NCBI RefSeq assembly: GCF_029504695.1
Contig: NZ_JAQFIN010000005.1
Coordinates: forward strand, 186,001 to 250,000
From: Parabacteroides sp. PF5-6
GTDB taxonomy: Bacteria; Bacteroidota; Bacteroidia; Bacteroidales; Tannerellaceae
DNA: 64,000 bases
Reading direction: 5' to 3'
Under the pieces are notes generated by a model. It was not told the origin of the DNA. It did no database searches and saw nothing but the letters and a program-made list of their open reading frames with translations. Made by a program: the position numbers and the translations under genes. Positions 17,401 through 26,295 of the stretch are shown here, piece after piece. Position 1 is the stretch's first letter; each line of letters starts with the position of its first letter.

Positions 17401-18722
17401 GACTGCCCCCAGGTGCCGATCCACAGGTAACCACCGCCTTCGGTAATGTAGCTGACCGTATTATGGGAAAGGGAATGGGCGTCGTATCTGTCGTTCCGGA
17501 AATGTGTAAAATGTCCGGATTGTTTGTCCTGCTTGTTGAGCCCGCCTTCCACGGTCCCAATCCATAATGTCCCGCGTGAGTCTTCGTAGATGGAGTTTGC
17601 AGCCCCTACGGAAAGCGAACCCGGATCGGAAGGCCGGTGATTGATTTGGGTAAACATGACCTGCTTGGGAATCATCTTATTGACTCCTCCTTTTTCCGTG
17701 CCGATCCAGACGGTGCCGTAGTCGTCCTGATAGAGGCAGTTGATGAAATTATTGTTCAAGGTAGTATTTGCACCGGTTTCTTGTGCGACCGGGAAAAAGT
17801 GACCCGTCTGGCGGTCATAACTGCATAATCCGAGAAGCGTAGCGATCAGTAAGTCGCCGTTTTTAGTGATGAATAGGTCCTTGACGCAGTTCTGGATGAT
17901 CGAGTTCGGATCATTCGGGTCATGAAGATAGTGGGTATGGGTTGCCGTTGCTTTGTGATAACGAATCAATTCGGCGTACGTGCCGATCCAGGTATAGTCT
18001 TCATCATCTTTTATCGCGAAGACTTCGCCGATATGCGCATCGGCCAGTGTTCCGGGAGCTTTCGCCAACCGGAATTCATTTTTATCGGTTGTCTCTACGA
18101 TCCGTACTAAGCCCGACCGGTAGCCGACCCAGATTTGTCCGCTTCGGTCTTCCCACAAAGCGGTAACATCGTTTCCGATATTGTTTTGCGGTATGTCGAT
18201 CGAAGCAATCTCTCCTGTCTGGTTCAACCGGATCAAGGTTAGCCCGCCGGTCGAACCGATCCATATCCGTCCCGCCTGATCTTCCAGAAACGAATAGACC
18301 GGATCTTTAAAGACCGGATGGCCGGCAAACGGATACGTCTCGCTGTCTTCAACATCCCCGGTATAGATATTGATCCGGTTTATCCCCTCTTCGGTCCCGA
18401 CCCATAAATAGTTGTAGCGGTCTTCCAATAGAACGTGCACGAATAAACTGTTGATCGCATTGGGCTCCGACTGGGTGGTGTAGTGATCGAATTGATATCC
18501 ATCATAGCGGTTGAGCCCGTTCCAGGTTGCAAACCACATAAAACCGCGACTATCTTTGTATATATAGTCCACCATATTCTGCGACAATCCCTGGTCCGTC
18601 GTCAGGTAGTTGAAATTGTAGGCCTCCGGACGGATTTGGGCATTAACGTCGAGAAACGATAATAATAGAAACAAAAGGAATATGACCTTACATGATAAGT
18701 ATCTTTTCAGTTGATGGCGCAT
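14430..18722 (-). CDS. Hybrid two-component system regulator (HTCS) of the arabinan-type PUL
   Basis: The 1430-residue single-chain regulator starts with a signal sequence (1-29). A periplasmic two-bladed-propeller sensor follows, made of many Reg_prop repeats of the type IYEDSRGTLWIGT (about 30-690), and then a Y_Y_Y domain (about 735-800). One transmembrane helix (809-825) leads to a coiled coil, a HisKA with phospho-acceptor H923 in GHEFKTP, and an HATPase with GTGIGLSL. A receiver with D1229 in SDVMMPVMDG and an AraC HTH (about 1325-1430) complete it. HTCS proteins bind an oligosaccharide directly and activate the adjacent PUL. The neighbouring GH43/GH51 genes point to arabino-oligosaccharide. 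It lies immediately downstream of the PUL operon on the same strand. Confidence 0.95.
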   Translation of the reverse strand: MRHQLKRYLSCKVIFLLFLLLSFLDVNAQIRPEAYNFNYLTTDQGLSQNMVDYIYKDSRGFMWFATWNGLNRYDGYQFDHYTTQSEPNAINSLFVHVLLEDRYNYLWVGTEEGINRINIYTGDVEDSETYPFAGHPVFKDPVYSFLEDQAGRIWIGSTGGLTLIRLNQTGEIASIDIPQNNIGNDVTALWEDRSGQIWVGYRSGLVRIVETTDKNEFRLAKAPGTLADAHIGEVFAIKDDEDYTWIGTYAELIRYHKATATHTHYLHDPNDPNSIIQNCVKDLFITKNGDLLIATLLGLCSYDRQTGHFFPVAQETGANTTLNNNFINCLYQDDYGTVWIGTEKGGVNKMIPKQVMFTQINHRPSDPGSLSVGAANSIYEDSRGTLWIGTVEGGLNKQDKQSGHFTHFRNDRYDAHSLSHNTVSYITEGGGYLWIGTWGQSLNRMSLNREGHFDRAEDLLDEGAFISPLVSWIIYDEVLEALWIGSHVGLEFYDIRKRKTTPVLQDMEYGKRIKEVFGLCLDNKRHLWVGTGFGLYCLDLNASDIANGIVEAERYNILPAGAKGSVNEKINCIFETKNGEIWVGTYGYGLAHMEYDADGKPFFQLYNTDFGLSNNVIYGIQEDDEGNLWISSDSGLSCFSPVKKKSMNFYASDGFSTNQFYWVASCRRRSGEIFFGNLNGVVSFHPQVTENNQNEGKVSIVKATLYNQKVSPDILKEGWRLREKDKSFGLEFSALSYIAPEKIRYAYILDGFSQEWTEVDANRRFANYTNLPAGKYIFKVKCTRPDGEWSEHIAELPIRVIPPFYKEKWFMFCCFAFIVLLVYFFSGKRMRDLQKQKIRLEKNVAERTEKIERQKERLAAQASDLEKTLHQLMVHQEEISEQNKQLLEQNDKITRQKEQLEVLSKQLNQATQDKINFFTNIGHEFKTPITLIQGPIEQALKLSQNPKVVDQLNLVHRNSKYLLSLVNQLMDFRKAEEGALKINKKPGNLEEFATTILQPFQVAIKPRQITLKEFYRIQPRILNFDPEMLQRLLSNLLSNAGKFTPDGGKITTYITTVSRNPEEGNWLYISVNDTGIGIPEKYKEKIFERFFQADNKMIYPMQGQSGTGIGLSLCKQIVEIFNGRIWVEDNPGGGTSFRVLLPILPEDLTADTAEAYQMPEMDYAEETYEEYEDTTGGTKPRLLIVEDNVDMRIYIRSILEEKFDILEAPHGESGLQKALKFLPDFIISDVMMPVMDGLEFCKKIKNNFSTSHIPVLLLTAKSSTPVRIEGYKVGADGYIAKPFDADLLIARIENIMELRHRLHNDFSNNMDVKRLEMEERSPDKVFLENLMNVLKNNYQHTDFDVSMLMTEMNMSKSLLHSKLQSLTGQSAVKIIRSYRLNKAKELLEIGEGLTMNISEIAYEVGFNDPKYFTRCFTKFFGIAPSQFNKK

Positions 18723-18788
18723 ACATAATAGTATTTAATTAATAGCAAATATATACTAAATACAGAAACACCGTTTATAAGGCTCGAC

Positions 18789-18870
18789 AAAACATTGCAC
18801 TTTTGTGAATAAAACATTGCACTTTTGCGAACAAAACATTGGGCTTTTACCGACGAAAGTGCAATGTTTT
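18789..18870. repeat. CATTGCACTTTT array ending in a hairpin (copy C)
   Basis: Units AAAACATTGCACTTTTG start at 18789, 18811 and 18833 with an exact 22-bp period. The last unit (with GGGC replacing GCAC) pairs with AAAGTGCAATGTTTT (18856-18870) around ACCGACG. It lies between the HTCS gene and the end of the PUL operon. The structure (two direct units, then a hairpin with a CCGACGA-type loop) equals that at 3745-3828. Confidence 0.78.
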
Positions 18871-18904
18871 AAAAAAGAAGAATGGGGAGCCTGCGAATAG
18901 ACGT

Positions 18905-18943
18905 AAAAAAGCTCTCTGTTATACGGAGATAAAGAGAGCTTTT
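18905..18943 (-). terminator. Terminator of the PUL operon
   Basis: AAGCTCTCT (18909-18917) pairs with AGAGAGCTT (18933-18941). On the minus strand the stem is followed by six T. It lies 29 bp past the DUF3823 stop codon and separates the PUL operon from the HTCS gene. Confidence 0.7.
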
Positions 18944-18971
18944 GTCTTTATAATTGAACTGTTAAGGTGGA

Positions 18972-19676
18972 TCAGTTACTCAATCTGACGGGCTCCGTAT
19001 AGATCATCGCATCGATTCCTTCGATCTTCAATCCCAAGCGGGCATAGAACACGCCGGTTGAAGGGAATGAGTTTGCCGTGGAGTTGACTGCCAGTCCGCT
19101 CAGGTCGACCTGGAGCAATACCTGGTCGCCGGCTACGGCTGCAGTCGTTGCCGAACCGAAATTATATGCGTTGTCCACAATGATATTGCGTCCGGCATAC
19201 AGTCCGACATACTCGATCTTACGTCCTCCCGCAACTTCCCGAACGGAGCAGCTCCCGGATACGATTCTTCCGCTGTTGGAGATGTTCGTGTTCGTGAGCA
19301 GATAATAAGGCGTAACCTGCATTTCAACCACTTCTTTCTTCTTGCACTTATCGATAAAGATCGTATCCGAAGCAGTCGGGTTTACCCACGGACCGATATT
19401 GTCCTGGCGGATCAACCGATAGCTTTTGCCGGAATAGACACTGGCATTGAATGTACCGTCTTGTGCGACCTGCACATTCATATACGTACTGGCCGACAGT
19501 TCCCAGCCCGGTTCGTACAGGCGGAAAGTGACCTGGTTGTTCTTCACATAAATGGTCTGTCCTTCATACACGACCTTTCCGGAGATCGTGGCTTCCGGTT
19601 CGTCGAAATTGTCGTATTCACAACCGGTGAAAACGAACGGGAGGAACAGCAAGAGGAATAATTTTATATTTTTCAT
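18972..19676 (-). CDS. DUF3823 surface lipoprotein of the PUL
   Basis: The 234-residue lipoprotein (lipobox FTGC, Cys19) is followed by the acidic stretch EYDNFDEPEA, consistent with the signal that sends Bacteroidota lipoproteins to the cell surface. The rest is two beta-sandwich domains: a carboxypeptidase-regulatory-like part (ATISGKVVYEGQTIYVKNNQ) and a second Ig-like part. DUF3823 proteins regularly sit right after SusD in PULs and are thought to be surface glycan-binding proteins (SGBPs). This is the last gene of the operon, 14 bp after SusD. Binding of arabinan is inferred from context. Confidence 0.85.
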   Translation of the reverse strand: MKNIKLFLLLFLPFVFTGCEYDNFDEPEATISGKVVYEGQTIYVKNNQVTFRLYEPGWELSASTYMNVQVAQDGTFNASVYSGKSYRLIRQDNIGPWVNPTASDTIFIDKCKKKEVVEMQVTPYYLLTNTNISNSGRIVSGSCSVREVAGGRKIEYVGLYAGRNIIVDNAYNFGSATTAAVAGDQVLLQVDLSGLAVNSTANSFPSTGVFYARLGLKIEGIDAMIYTEPVRLSN

Positions 19677-19690
19677 ACTGTGTTATATTT

Positions 19691-21559
19691 TTAGAAGTTG
19701 GGATTTTGTACCAGTTTCGGATTCTTATTCAAGGCATCCGTACTGAATGAAGAATAATAATTCCCGATGCGGAAGTTACGTGGCGCGCGGAAGCGGTAAG
19801 CCACATGGCGGTCGAAGATATACTTGCCATTGTCCGGTCCACCGATCACGCGGAAAGGATAGAGGGCATACAGCATCGTGTTTTCCGACTGGATACCATT
19901 CCATTGCTGGTGCGCTTTGCGCAGGCGTTTCATGTCCCAGAAACGATGATCTTCGATCACCAATTCGCAACGGCGTTCGCGCAAGAGATTGTCGATGGTC
20001 AGATCGGCTTCGCTCCAGGAATTGGCACCGAAACCGGCGCGTTCGCGGATCGCATTGGCATAACGCAGGGCTTTCTCCGTTTGTCCCAGTTCCATCGCTG
20101 CCTCGGCTGCATTCAGATACACTTCGCCCATCCGGAAATACACCCACCAGATATACGAACCTTGTCCGCGAGCGGAAGAACCGGCTGCTTCGTCTACGAA
20201 TTTACGCAGGTTGAAACCGGTATTCGTATAGGTCGCGCGCGACAGGGGACCGTCTTTTCCGACAAAAGGTCCGCCATCGGCATTCGGATGGTCTTCTGCC
20301 GGAACGTAGGAGCTGTTGGCTTCCGATCCTTCGATCAACAGATACGAACCATTGGACTGATAGATCGCAACGCCCGCCAGGACATCGAGTTTTGCTCCTT
20401 TGAATGTTTGCCCCGGCAACAGGCAGGTGCCTTGCAGACGGTAATCGCGTCCGGCGAAAATATCGGAAATATTCTCATACGCGATATAATTCCCATTCGC
20501 ATCTTTATCGGCTAATCTTCCCGAACCGCCATTCAATGGCAGATACGATTCGACCAATCCCAGGGTGGGGCAGAGGTCGGAGCCATTGTCATTGTCTTCA
20601 TTCATCGACCAGGCGATATTGGCAAAAGAGAATGTATGGAACTTACCGGAAGAATAGTCTTTGCTCCAGATCACTTCCCGGTTATTGTCTTTCGAACAAA
20701 CCGCATGGTAGAAATCATCCGATGAAGCGGTTGCATGGAGTTGGAAGACGCCGTCGTTGATGATCTCTTCGGCGGCCGACAATGCTTTCTCGTAATATCC
20801 GTTGGGGGATGTGCCGCTCATACCGACTACACCCGATTGCAACGGCGAAGAGATGGGGTTTGCCATCGATGCGTTATACTTTGAAATCGATCCGGCATAC
20901 AACATCGCCCGGCTTGCCAATGCCAATGCGGCATATTTATTGGCACGAGAGACGTTGGTTATCCCATTGTTTGCCGCCAGATATTCTTTGATCGCCATAC
21001 ATTCGCTGTACACAAAGTCATAGACCTCAGCCTCTGAAGAACGGGCAACCTGTAATTGGGTAATATCCATTCCCGAAGTATAACTCTGTGTTTCCGTCAC
21101 AATAGGCACTCCTCCCATACGGCGAGCCAGTTCGAAATAGACATAGGCGCGCAGGAATCGGAATTCGCTTTCGAAAACAACAATATTATCTTCACTCAAA
21201 GTCGACTTCGCCAGCTTTTCAATACTCTGGTTTATCTTATAGATATAACCATAATCATAATAACGGAGGAAATCGTAGGCGTAAGCCACCATCTGGTTAC
21301 GAGCCGTCTCCACGTCGGTATTCATCAATCCGCACCACATCACGTCGTCGATCAATGAAAAGTTTACGTCGTCCTGCAGGGAGCCGTTCATTGGCACATT
21401 GTCATATAAATTCGCCAATACGCCAAGGATCATGGAATTGTCGTTCCACACCTGCTCGTCGGTCAGGAAGTCGGTTGGCGTACGATCCAGGAAACTGTCG
21501 CAACCGATCAGTTGGCCGCTCAACAGAATGGATAATAGATATATAAGATTCTTTTTCAT
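19691..21559 (-). CDS. susD: SusD/RagB family nutrient-binding lipoprotein
   Basis: The 622-residue outer-membrane lipoprotein (lipobox LIGC, Cys20) has the SusD-like N-terminal domain (FLDRTPTDFLTDEQVWND) and the C-terminal RagB domain. The latter shows GEVYLNAAEAAMELG, ANAIRERAGF and LLRERRCELVIEDHRFWDMKR, the hallmark end region of the family. It caps the SusC pore and presents glycan fragments for import. It is 12 bp downstream of SusC. The gene symbol is used in the generic family sense. Confidence 0.95.
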   Translation of the reverse strand: MKKNLIYLLSILLSGQLIGCDSFLDRTPTDFLTDEQVWNDNSMILGVLANLYDNVPMNGSLQDDVNFSLIDDVMWCGLMNTDVETARNQMVAYAYDFLRYYDYGYIYKINQSIEKLAKSTLSEDNIVVFESEFRFLRAYVYFELARRMGGVPIVTETQSYTSGMDITQLQVARSSEAEVYDFVYSECMAIKEYLAANNGITNVSRANKYAALALASRAMLYAGSISKYNASMANPISSPLQSGVVGMSGTSPNGYYEKALSAAEEIINDGVFQLHATASSDDFYHAVCSKDNNREVIWSKDYSSGKFHTFSFANIAWSMNEDNDNGSDLCPTLGLVESYLPLNGGSGRLADKDANGNYIAYENISDIFAGRDYRLQGTCLLPGQTFKGAKLDVLAGVAIYQSNGSYLLIEGSEANSSYVPAEDHPNADGGPFVGKDGPLSRATYTNTGFNLRKFVDEAAGSSARGQGSYIWWVYFRMGEVYLNAAEAAMELGQTEKALRYANAIRERAGFGANSWSEADLTIDNLLRERRCELVIEDHRFWDMKRLRKAHQQWNGIQSENTMLYALYPFRVIGGPDNGKYIFDRHVAYRFRAPRNFRIGNYYSSFSTDALNKNPKLVQNPNF

Positions 21560-21571
21560 GATGTACTCAGA

Positions 21572-24500
21572 TTAAAAATTAAGATTGAAACCAAAACTTA
21601 CGGTGCGTAGGTTAGGAGTAACCAATGCGCTATTAGACGAGATCTCCGGATCGAGCTGGAACTTCGACATATTATCGATGCTGAACAGGTTGTATGCATT
21701 GACATAGAAGCGCAAGCGGTCGACTAAGAATTTCCGGGAGATATGCTGTGGAATCGTATAGCCTAACTCCAGCGTACGCAGTTTGATGTAGTAGGTATTA
21801 TGCATCCAGAAATCAGAATAACGATTGAAGCTGGTATTCGCTCCGGCATAGCGGGTGGCCGGGAAATAGCCCGAGATCCAGTCGCTGTTGGGATCGGTCG
21901 GATCTGCGCGATGCCAGGAATCGGTCAGCAGATAGCGTGTGGAGTTGCCATCACCCTGGAACGGATAGGCTACCTCCCAACACATGTGGTATGATTGTCC
22001 CATGGCAGCCGAGAAGTCCATCTTCAAATCAAAATCCTTCCAGGCAAAAGAGGTGTTCAAACCGAAGTTCAGATAAGGCAATTGGCCCAGTCCGTAACCG
22101 ATCGGGCGTTCGTCGAGTTCGTTGATCACTCCGTCGCCATTGACATCCTTGAAGATCAGGTCACCCGGTAACATGGTGGAGTTTCCTTGTCCGTCGTTAT
22201 CCACCGGATATGCCTGGATCTCTTCGTAGCTCTGAAAACGGCCGGTCACCTGGTATCCCCAGTTGACGTTTGCCCAACGGTTCTCGATCGAGTTCCGGTA
22301 TTCATTCCAGCTCGAACCGAAGCGAGGTTTGTAGGAATCCCCGTCTTTCTTACGAGCCAAGGTGACATTGAAGCCGATATCGTAGCGGAAATCCTGTACC
22401 TGGTCGCGCCAGTTCAGCGCTAATTCAACCCCCTGATGATAGTCGGAGTTCAGGTTTTCCTGTGGCAGGGTGAATCCTACTTCTTCGGGGATCAACACGT
22501 CGTAGCGGGATGCCGGCAGTCCGGTGCGTTTCCGTTGGAACACATCGAACGTACCGTTCAGGCGATTGTCTAAGAACCCGAAATCAACCCCCACATTGAA
22601 TAGGGTCGCTTTGATCCAGGATAAAGAAGTGATGGGCAGGCCACGATAGCTGACACCTGTGGTGGTCGTGCCGTTCAATACCGCACTTCCGTTTCCATAG
22701 CTATATCCGTCTAAATAAGAATAGGGAGCAACGATATAGTTGGGCATGCCGTGATCACGGATGTTATTCAGGTCGTCGATATAATTGATGATATCTTCTC
22801 CCATCTGTCCCCAGGATGCGCGGATTTTAAAGTTGGAGAGAGAGATTTTATCTTTCAGCCCTTCCATAAACGATTCTTCCGACAGTCTCCAACCCACAGA
22901 CGCAGAAGGGAAGAAACCCCAACGGCTGCCCGATTTATACAGGTAAGATCCATCGTAGCGTCCGCTGAACTCTGCGAAATATTTACTGGCGTAATCATAA
23001 GAACCACGGAAGAGAAAACCGGCGCGGGCGCTTTCTGTCATCACAGTCTCGATACCCGTCAAATCGCTATGGTTATTCGTCAGCGGAATATAGTTGTTGG
23101 TCGGCATGATATTGTAGAGCAGATAATCTCTTTTCTCTTCGATCGTTTCCATCCCTAATAATCCGACCACATGATGGTTTTCATTGAAGGTATGATCGTA
23201 GTTCAGGCGTGCCTGGAAAGTTTGTTTGATGCGTTCGTCTTTCACGCGCCGACGCCAGGGGTTCTGATTCCCTCCGGTTATATTGTACACATCGTTTTCT
23301 TTGTCGTAGGTGTACACATTGTAGGTGTATTCGAACTCCTCATCCGTACGGTACTGGATATTGTAATCGTACATCACCGTTCCTTTCAGACCGGGAATAG
23401 GAAAGCTGTACTCGGCAAAGACATTCGCCGACATCGCTTTCCAGATATCGTCGGTATAACCCGTAATGTCTTTATCGAAGATCGCGGCTCCGGTTCCGTT
23501 ATTACGCGTATTGTTCACATAGTCGGGATTGCCGTTGGCATACGCCTGCTGGGTCGGCCAGTTCTGGAACATGGCGTAATACGGTTGCCAATAGTCGTCG
23601 AGACCGGGAACCCCTACATTGTGACGCTCTTCCAGGCGGCCGTTAATGCGGGTACCTACTTTCAGGTTGTTCGTGATATTTGCTTCCACATTACTCTGGA
23701 TATTGGTTCGTTTGAAGTTGAAACCGTTGATCATGGATTCCTGATTGGTATGCGCCAAGGCGAAATAATAATTGATCTTCTCCGAACCTCCGCTGGCACT
23801 GATGTTACCGTACATGATCGGTGCGTTTTCATTGGTGATAAACTTCTGCCAGTCCATATTCTTGTAGTCGCCCTGTCCTTGTTTCCAGAGGTTTAGTTCC
23901 TCCATATTACGGGAAGTCGAACCATACTGGTTCAGGTCGGCTTGCATGCGTCCTTCATAGAATTCGGCAGCGTTCGCCACTTCCGGATAGCGCATAAAGT
24001 TCTGGATTCCATAATAACCGGTGGCGCTGATCTGGTTCCTTTCTTCCCGGCGTCCGGCTTTGGTGGTCACCAATACGACCCCATTGGCCGCACGCAAACC
24101 ATAGATAGAAGCCGAAGCGTCTTTCAAGACGGAGATGTTCTCGATATTGTTGATGTCCAGGTTGTTGAACTGTTGCTCTTCTGCCTGGATCCCATCGATC
24201 ACATAGAGCGGAGTACCCATGTTACGAATCTGTATCCGGGCACTTCCTCCCGGGCGTCCGTCGGTCTGACGCGCCGTGATACCGGCCACCTTACCGACCA
24301 GGGCTCCGGCGGTGGTGGAAGTGGTGGTGCGTACCAGTTCTTCCGATCGTACGTTGCTGATGGCTCCGGTCAGTGAGCTTTTCTTCTGGGTACCGAAACC
24401 CACAACGACTACTTCTTCCAATGTCTCGCTGTCTTCTTTGAGCTGGACTTGCAATGTATTGCGTCCACTAAGGGAAACTTCCTGTGTCAGATAGCCGATA

Positions 24501-24742
24501 TATGAAAATACCAGTACCTTACCATCTCCTACATCCAGGCTGAATTCACCGTCTATATTCGTGATTGTACCTATTGTAGGTGATTCTTTCACCACTACGT
24601 TTACACCGATCAGCGGATCGCCGTTGGGATCGGTTACAACGCCATTCACCATTTTGTTCTGAGCTGCCAACTGCATACAGGCGGCAACGAATGCCAGCAG
24701 TAAGACCGGCCATCTCAGAAATCTTTTCTTTTTCATACGCAT
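21572..24742 (-). CDS. susC: SusC/RagA family TonB-linked outer membrane transporter
   Basis: The 1056-residue protein has a signal sequence and an N-terminal carboxypeptidase-regulatory domain (VNGVVTDPNGDPLIGVNVVV). A TonB-box-like stretch (EEVVVVGFGTQKK) leads into the plug (SLTGAISNVRSEEL...TPLYVIDGI) and a 22-strand barrel ending in an aromatic residue (VSFGFNLNF). It imports oligosaccharides across the outer membrane using TonB energy. It is preceded by GH43 (42-bp gap) and followed by SusD. Arabinan fragments are the likely cargo because of the neighbouring enzymes; this is inference. Confidence 0.95.
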   Translation of the reverse strand: MRMKKKRFLRWPVLLLAFVAACMQLAAQNKMVNGVVTDPNGDPLIGVNVVVKESPTIGTITNIDGEFSLDVGDGKVLVFSYIGYLTQEVSLSGRNTLQVQLKEDSETLEEVVVVGFGTQKKSSLTGAISNVRSEELVRTTTSTTAGALVGKVAGITARQTDGRPGGSARIQIRNMGTPLYVIDGIQAEEQQFNNLDINNIENISVLKDASASIYGLRAANGVVLVTTKAGRREERNQISATGYYGIQNFMRYPEVANAAEFYEGRMQADLNQYGSTSRNMEELNLWKQGQGDYKNMDWQKFITNENAPIMYGNISASGGSEKINYYFALAHTNQESMINGFNFKRTNIQSNVEANITNNLKVGTRINGRLEERHNVGVPGLDDYWQPYYAMFQNWPTQQAYANGNPDYVNNTRNNGTGAAIFDKDITGYTDDIWKAMSANVFAEYSFPIPGLKGTVMYDYNIQYRTDEEFEYTYNVYTYDKENDVYNITGGNQNPWRRRVKDERIKQTFQARLNYDHTFNENHHVVGLLGMETIEEKRDYLLYNIMPTNNYIPLTNNHSDLTGIETVMTESARAGFLFRGSYDYASKYFAEFSGRYDGSYLYKSGSRWGFFPSASVGWRLSEESFMEGLKDKISLSNFKIRASWGQMGEDIINYIDDLNNIRDHGMPNYIVAPYSYLDGYSYGNGSAVLNGTTTTGVSYRGLPITSLSWIKATLFNVGVDFGFLDNRLNGTFDVFQRKRTGLPASRYDVLIPEEVGFTLPQENLNSDYHQGVELALNWRDQVQDFRYDIGFNVTLARKKDGDSYKPRFGSSWNEYRNSIENRWANVNWGYQVTGRFQSYEEIQAYPVDNDGQGNSTMLPGDLIFKDVNGDGVINELDERPIGYGLGQLPYLNFGLNTSFAWKDFDLKMDFSAAMGQSYHMCWEVAYPFQGDGNSTRYLLTDSWHRADPTDPNSDWISGYFPATRYAGANTSFNRYSDFWMHNTYYIKLRTLELGYTIPQHISRKFLVDRLRFYVNAYNLFSIDNMSKFQLDPEISSNSALVTPNLRTVSFGFNLNF

Positions 24743-24784
24743 TAAATTGAATGTGTTAATCTCTCATATTACAAGTTGATCGTC

Positions 24785-26284
24785 TTATTTTACACGTTTA
24801 CCCCAGACCGAGAAACCGTGGCTTTCCAGTCCGGTGAAAAGGATTGTTTTTTGTTGGTTTTCCCAATCCTGCCCCAGGTGTGGGATCAGGCCGGTGATCT
24901 TTTCTTTGCCCAATTCGAGGGTGAGTGTGTTTTTGCATTTGTCGTAACACCAGCTTCCGGATTGTTCGCCGACAATCTTCCCATCGGCGGTGAAGGTGTA
25001 CGGAATGGATACATTGACTTCGTCGGCCTGCAATTCGCCTTCTCCCCAGAGGATTTGTCCGGCAGCCAGGTTTCTTTCGTATTTGCTGTCGCGGATCAGG
25101 ATGATCTCCCAGTCGCCCACGAAGTCGGCGGCGATCAGTTCCATCGCCGGGATACCGGCATAGCGCTGCGGCGAAACTACCGGCCAGCCGTCTTTCGTCC
25201 AGAACATTTCACGGACATGCAAATCCATCATCTGATTGCCTGGGCTCAACCGTCCCTGGTGCATCATGAAAAAGCGCCCGTTATCGTTGATCACCCCGCA
25301 ATGGGCTACGCCTGCCCAGCCCGGATGACCGGCAAAGCGGTAGGGGTGGGTCAGAACCGGAAAATCGTTCTTCTCCTCGCGCATATCATTTCCGTTGATA
25401 TCGTAGAACGGACCGGCAGGCGAGTCCGAACGCCCGACGCGCACATTGTAGGTAGTCATCAATGGATCGTAGGATACGAATAGAAAATACTTTCCGAATT
25501 CCGGATTGTAGATGATCTCCGGCGCCTCGATATTGTCTTTCTTGCCGTTGGCCCGGCGGGCAATCAGGTGGCCCTGGTCGCCCTCTTTCAATGCCAGCCC
25601 GGTTTCAGGATCCAGTTGCAATGCAAACAAACCGCCGAAGTACGAGCCGTAAACCATCCAGTGTTCCCCTGTTTCGGTAACGGCAATGCTCGGATCGATG
25701 GCATTCATGACTGAGGTGGTGTCTGTCTTGACTACACAGCCTTTTAAATCCCAGGGACCTTCGGGCGAATCCGCTTCGGCCAGCCCGAGGTAAGAGACCG
25801 ACTGGGCAAATGCCGACACGCAATAATACAAGCGATACTTGTCTTTGTATTTGACCACGTAAGGCGCCCAGATATTGGTTGCTCCTTTGCCGTCGGCATG
25901 CGAGCGGACGTGTTGTATGGCTTCGGCCGGGATCTTGGGGAATGCCCATCCGTGGAATTCCCAGTTGACCAGATCTTTCGATTTGCGCACCTGAATATAC
26001 CCCAGGGGTACGCCCGCAGCCGCCGCTTCCTCTTTGTCTTCCCGGTAGATGGCATCGGTTGAATACACATAAAAGGTATCGTCCACTTTCAGGCAAGCCG
26101 GATCGTGCACATTATAAGGCCCCCATTGTTTGTAATCGGTCATGGCGGAAACAGCCGTGTAATCGTCGGCCCAGGGATTGGACCGGGCTTCCGGTACGAT
26201 GGCTTCACGCTCCGTCTGGCAGGACGTGAACAGGACGCTCAGGCCGGTTAAACACAACGCTGCCGTGATAACTTGTTGTTTCAT
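24785..26284 (-). CDS. GH43 family lipoprotein, probable endo-1,5-alpha-L-arabinanase
   Basis: The 499-residue lipoprotein (lipobox FTSC, Cys22) has the GH43 five-bladed propeller catalytic triad. The base is D61 in VHDPA, the pKa modulator D197 in NAIDPS, and the acid E253 in NIEAPE. The length and the C-terminal beta domain (about 380-499) resemble the arabinanase-type GH43 with an extra C-terminal domain. A lipoprotein anchor puts it at the outer membrane, where it could cut arabinan backbone before import. It lies between GH51 (upstream, 11 bp) and SusC. Exo- versus endo-activity cannot be decided from sequence alone. Confidence 0.85.
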   Translation of the reverse strand: MKQQVITAALCLTGLSVLFTSCQTEREAIVPEARSNPWADDYTAVSAMTDYKQWGPYNVHDPACLKVDDTFYVYSTDAIYREDKEEAAAAGVPLGYIQVRKSKDLVNWEFHGWAFPKIPAEAIQHVRSHADGKGATNIWAPYVVKYKDKYRLYYCVSAFAQSVSYLGLAEADSPEGPWDLKGCVVKTDTTSVMNAIDPSIAVTETGEHWMVYGSYFGGLFALQLDPETGLALKEGDQGHLIARRANGKKDNIEAPEIIYNPEFGKYFLFVSYDPLMTTYNVRVGRSDSPAGPFYDINGNDMREEKNDFPVLTHPYRFAGHPGWAGVAHCGVINDNGRFFMMHQGRLSPGNQMMDLHVREMFWTKDGWPVVSPQRYAGIPAMELIAADFVGDWEIILIRDSKYERNLAAGQILWGEGELQADEVNVSIPYTFTADGKIVGEQSGSWCYDKCKNTLTLELGKEKITGLIPHLGQDWENQQKTILFTGLESHGFSVWGKRVK

Positions 26285-26295
26285 AAATCCCTGTA

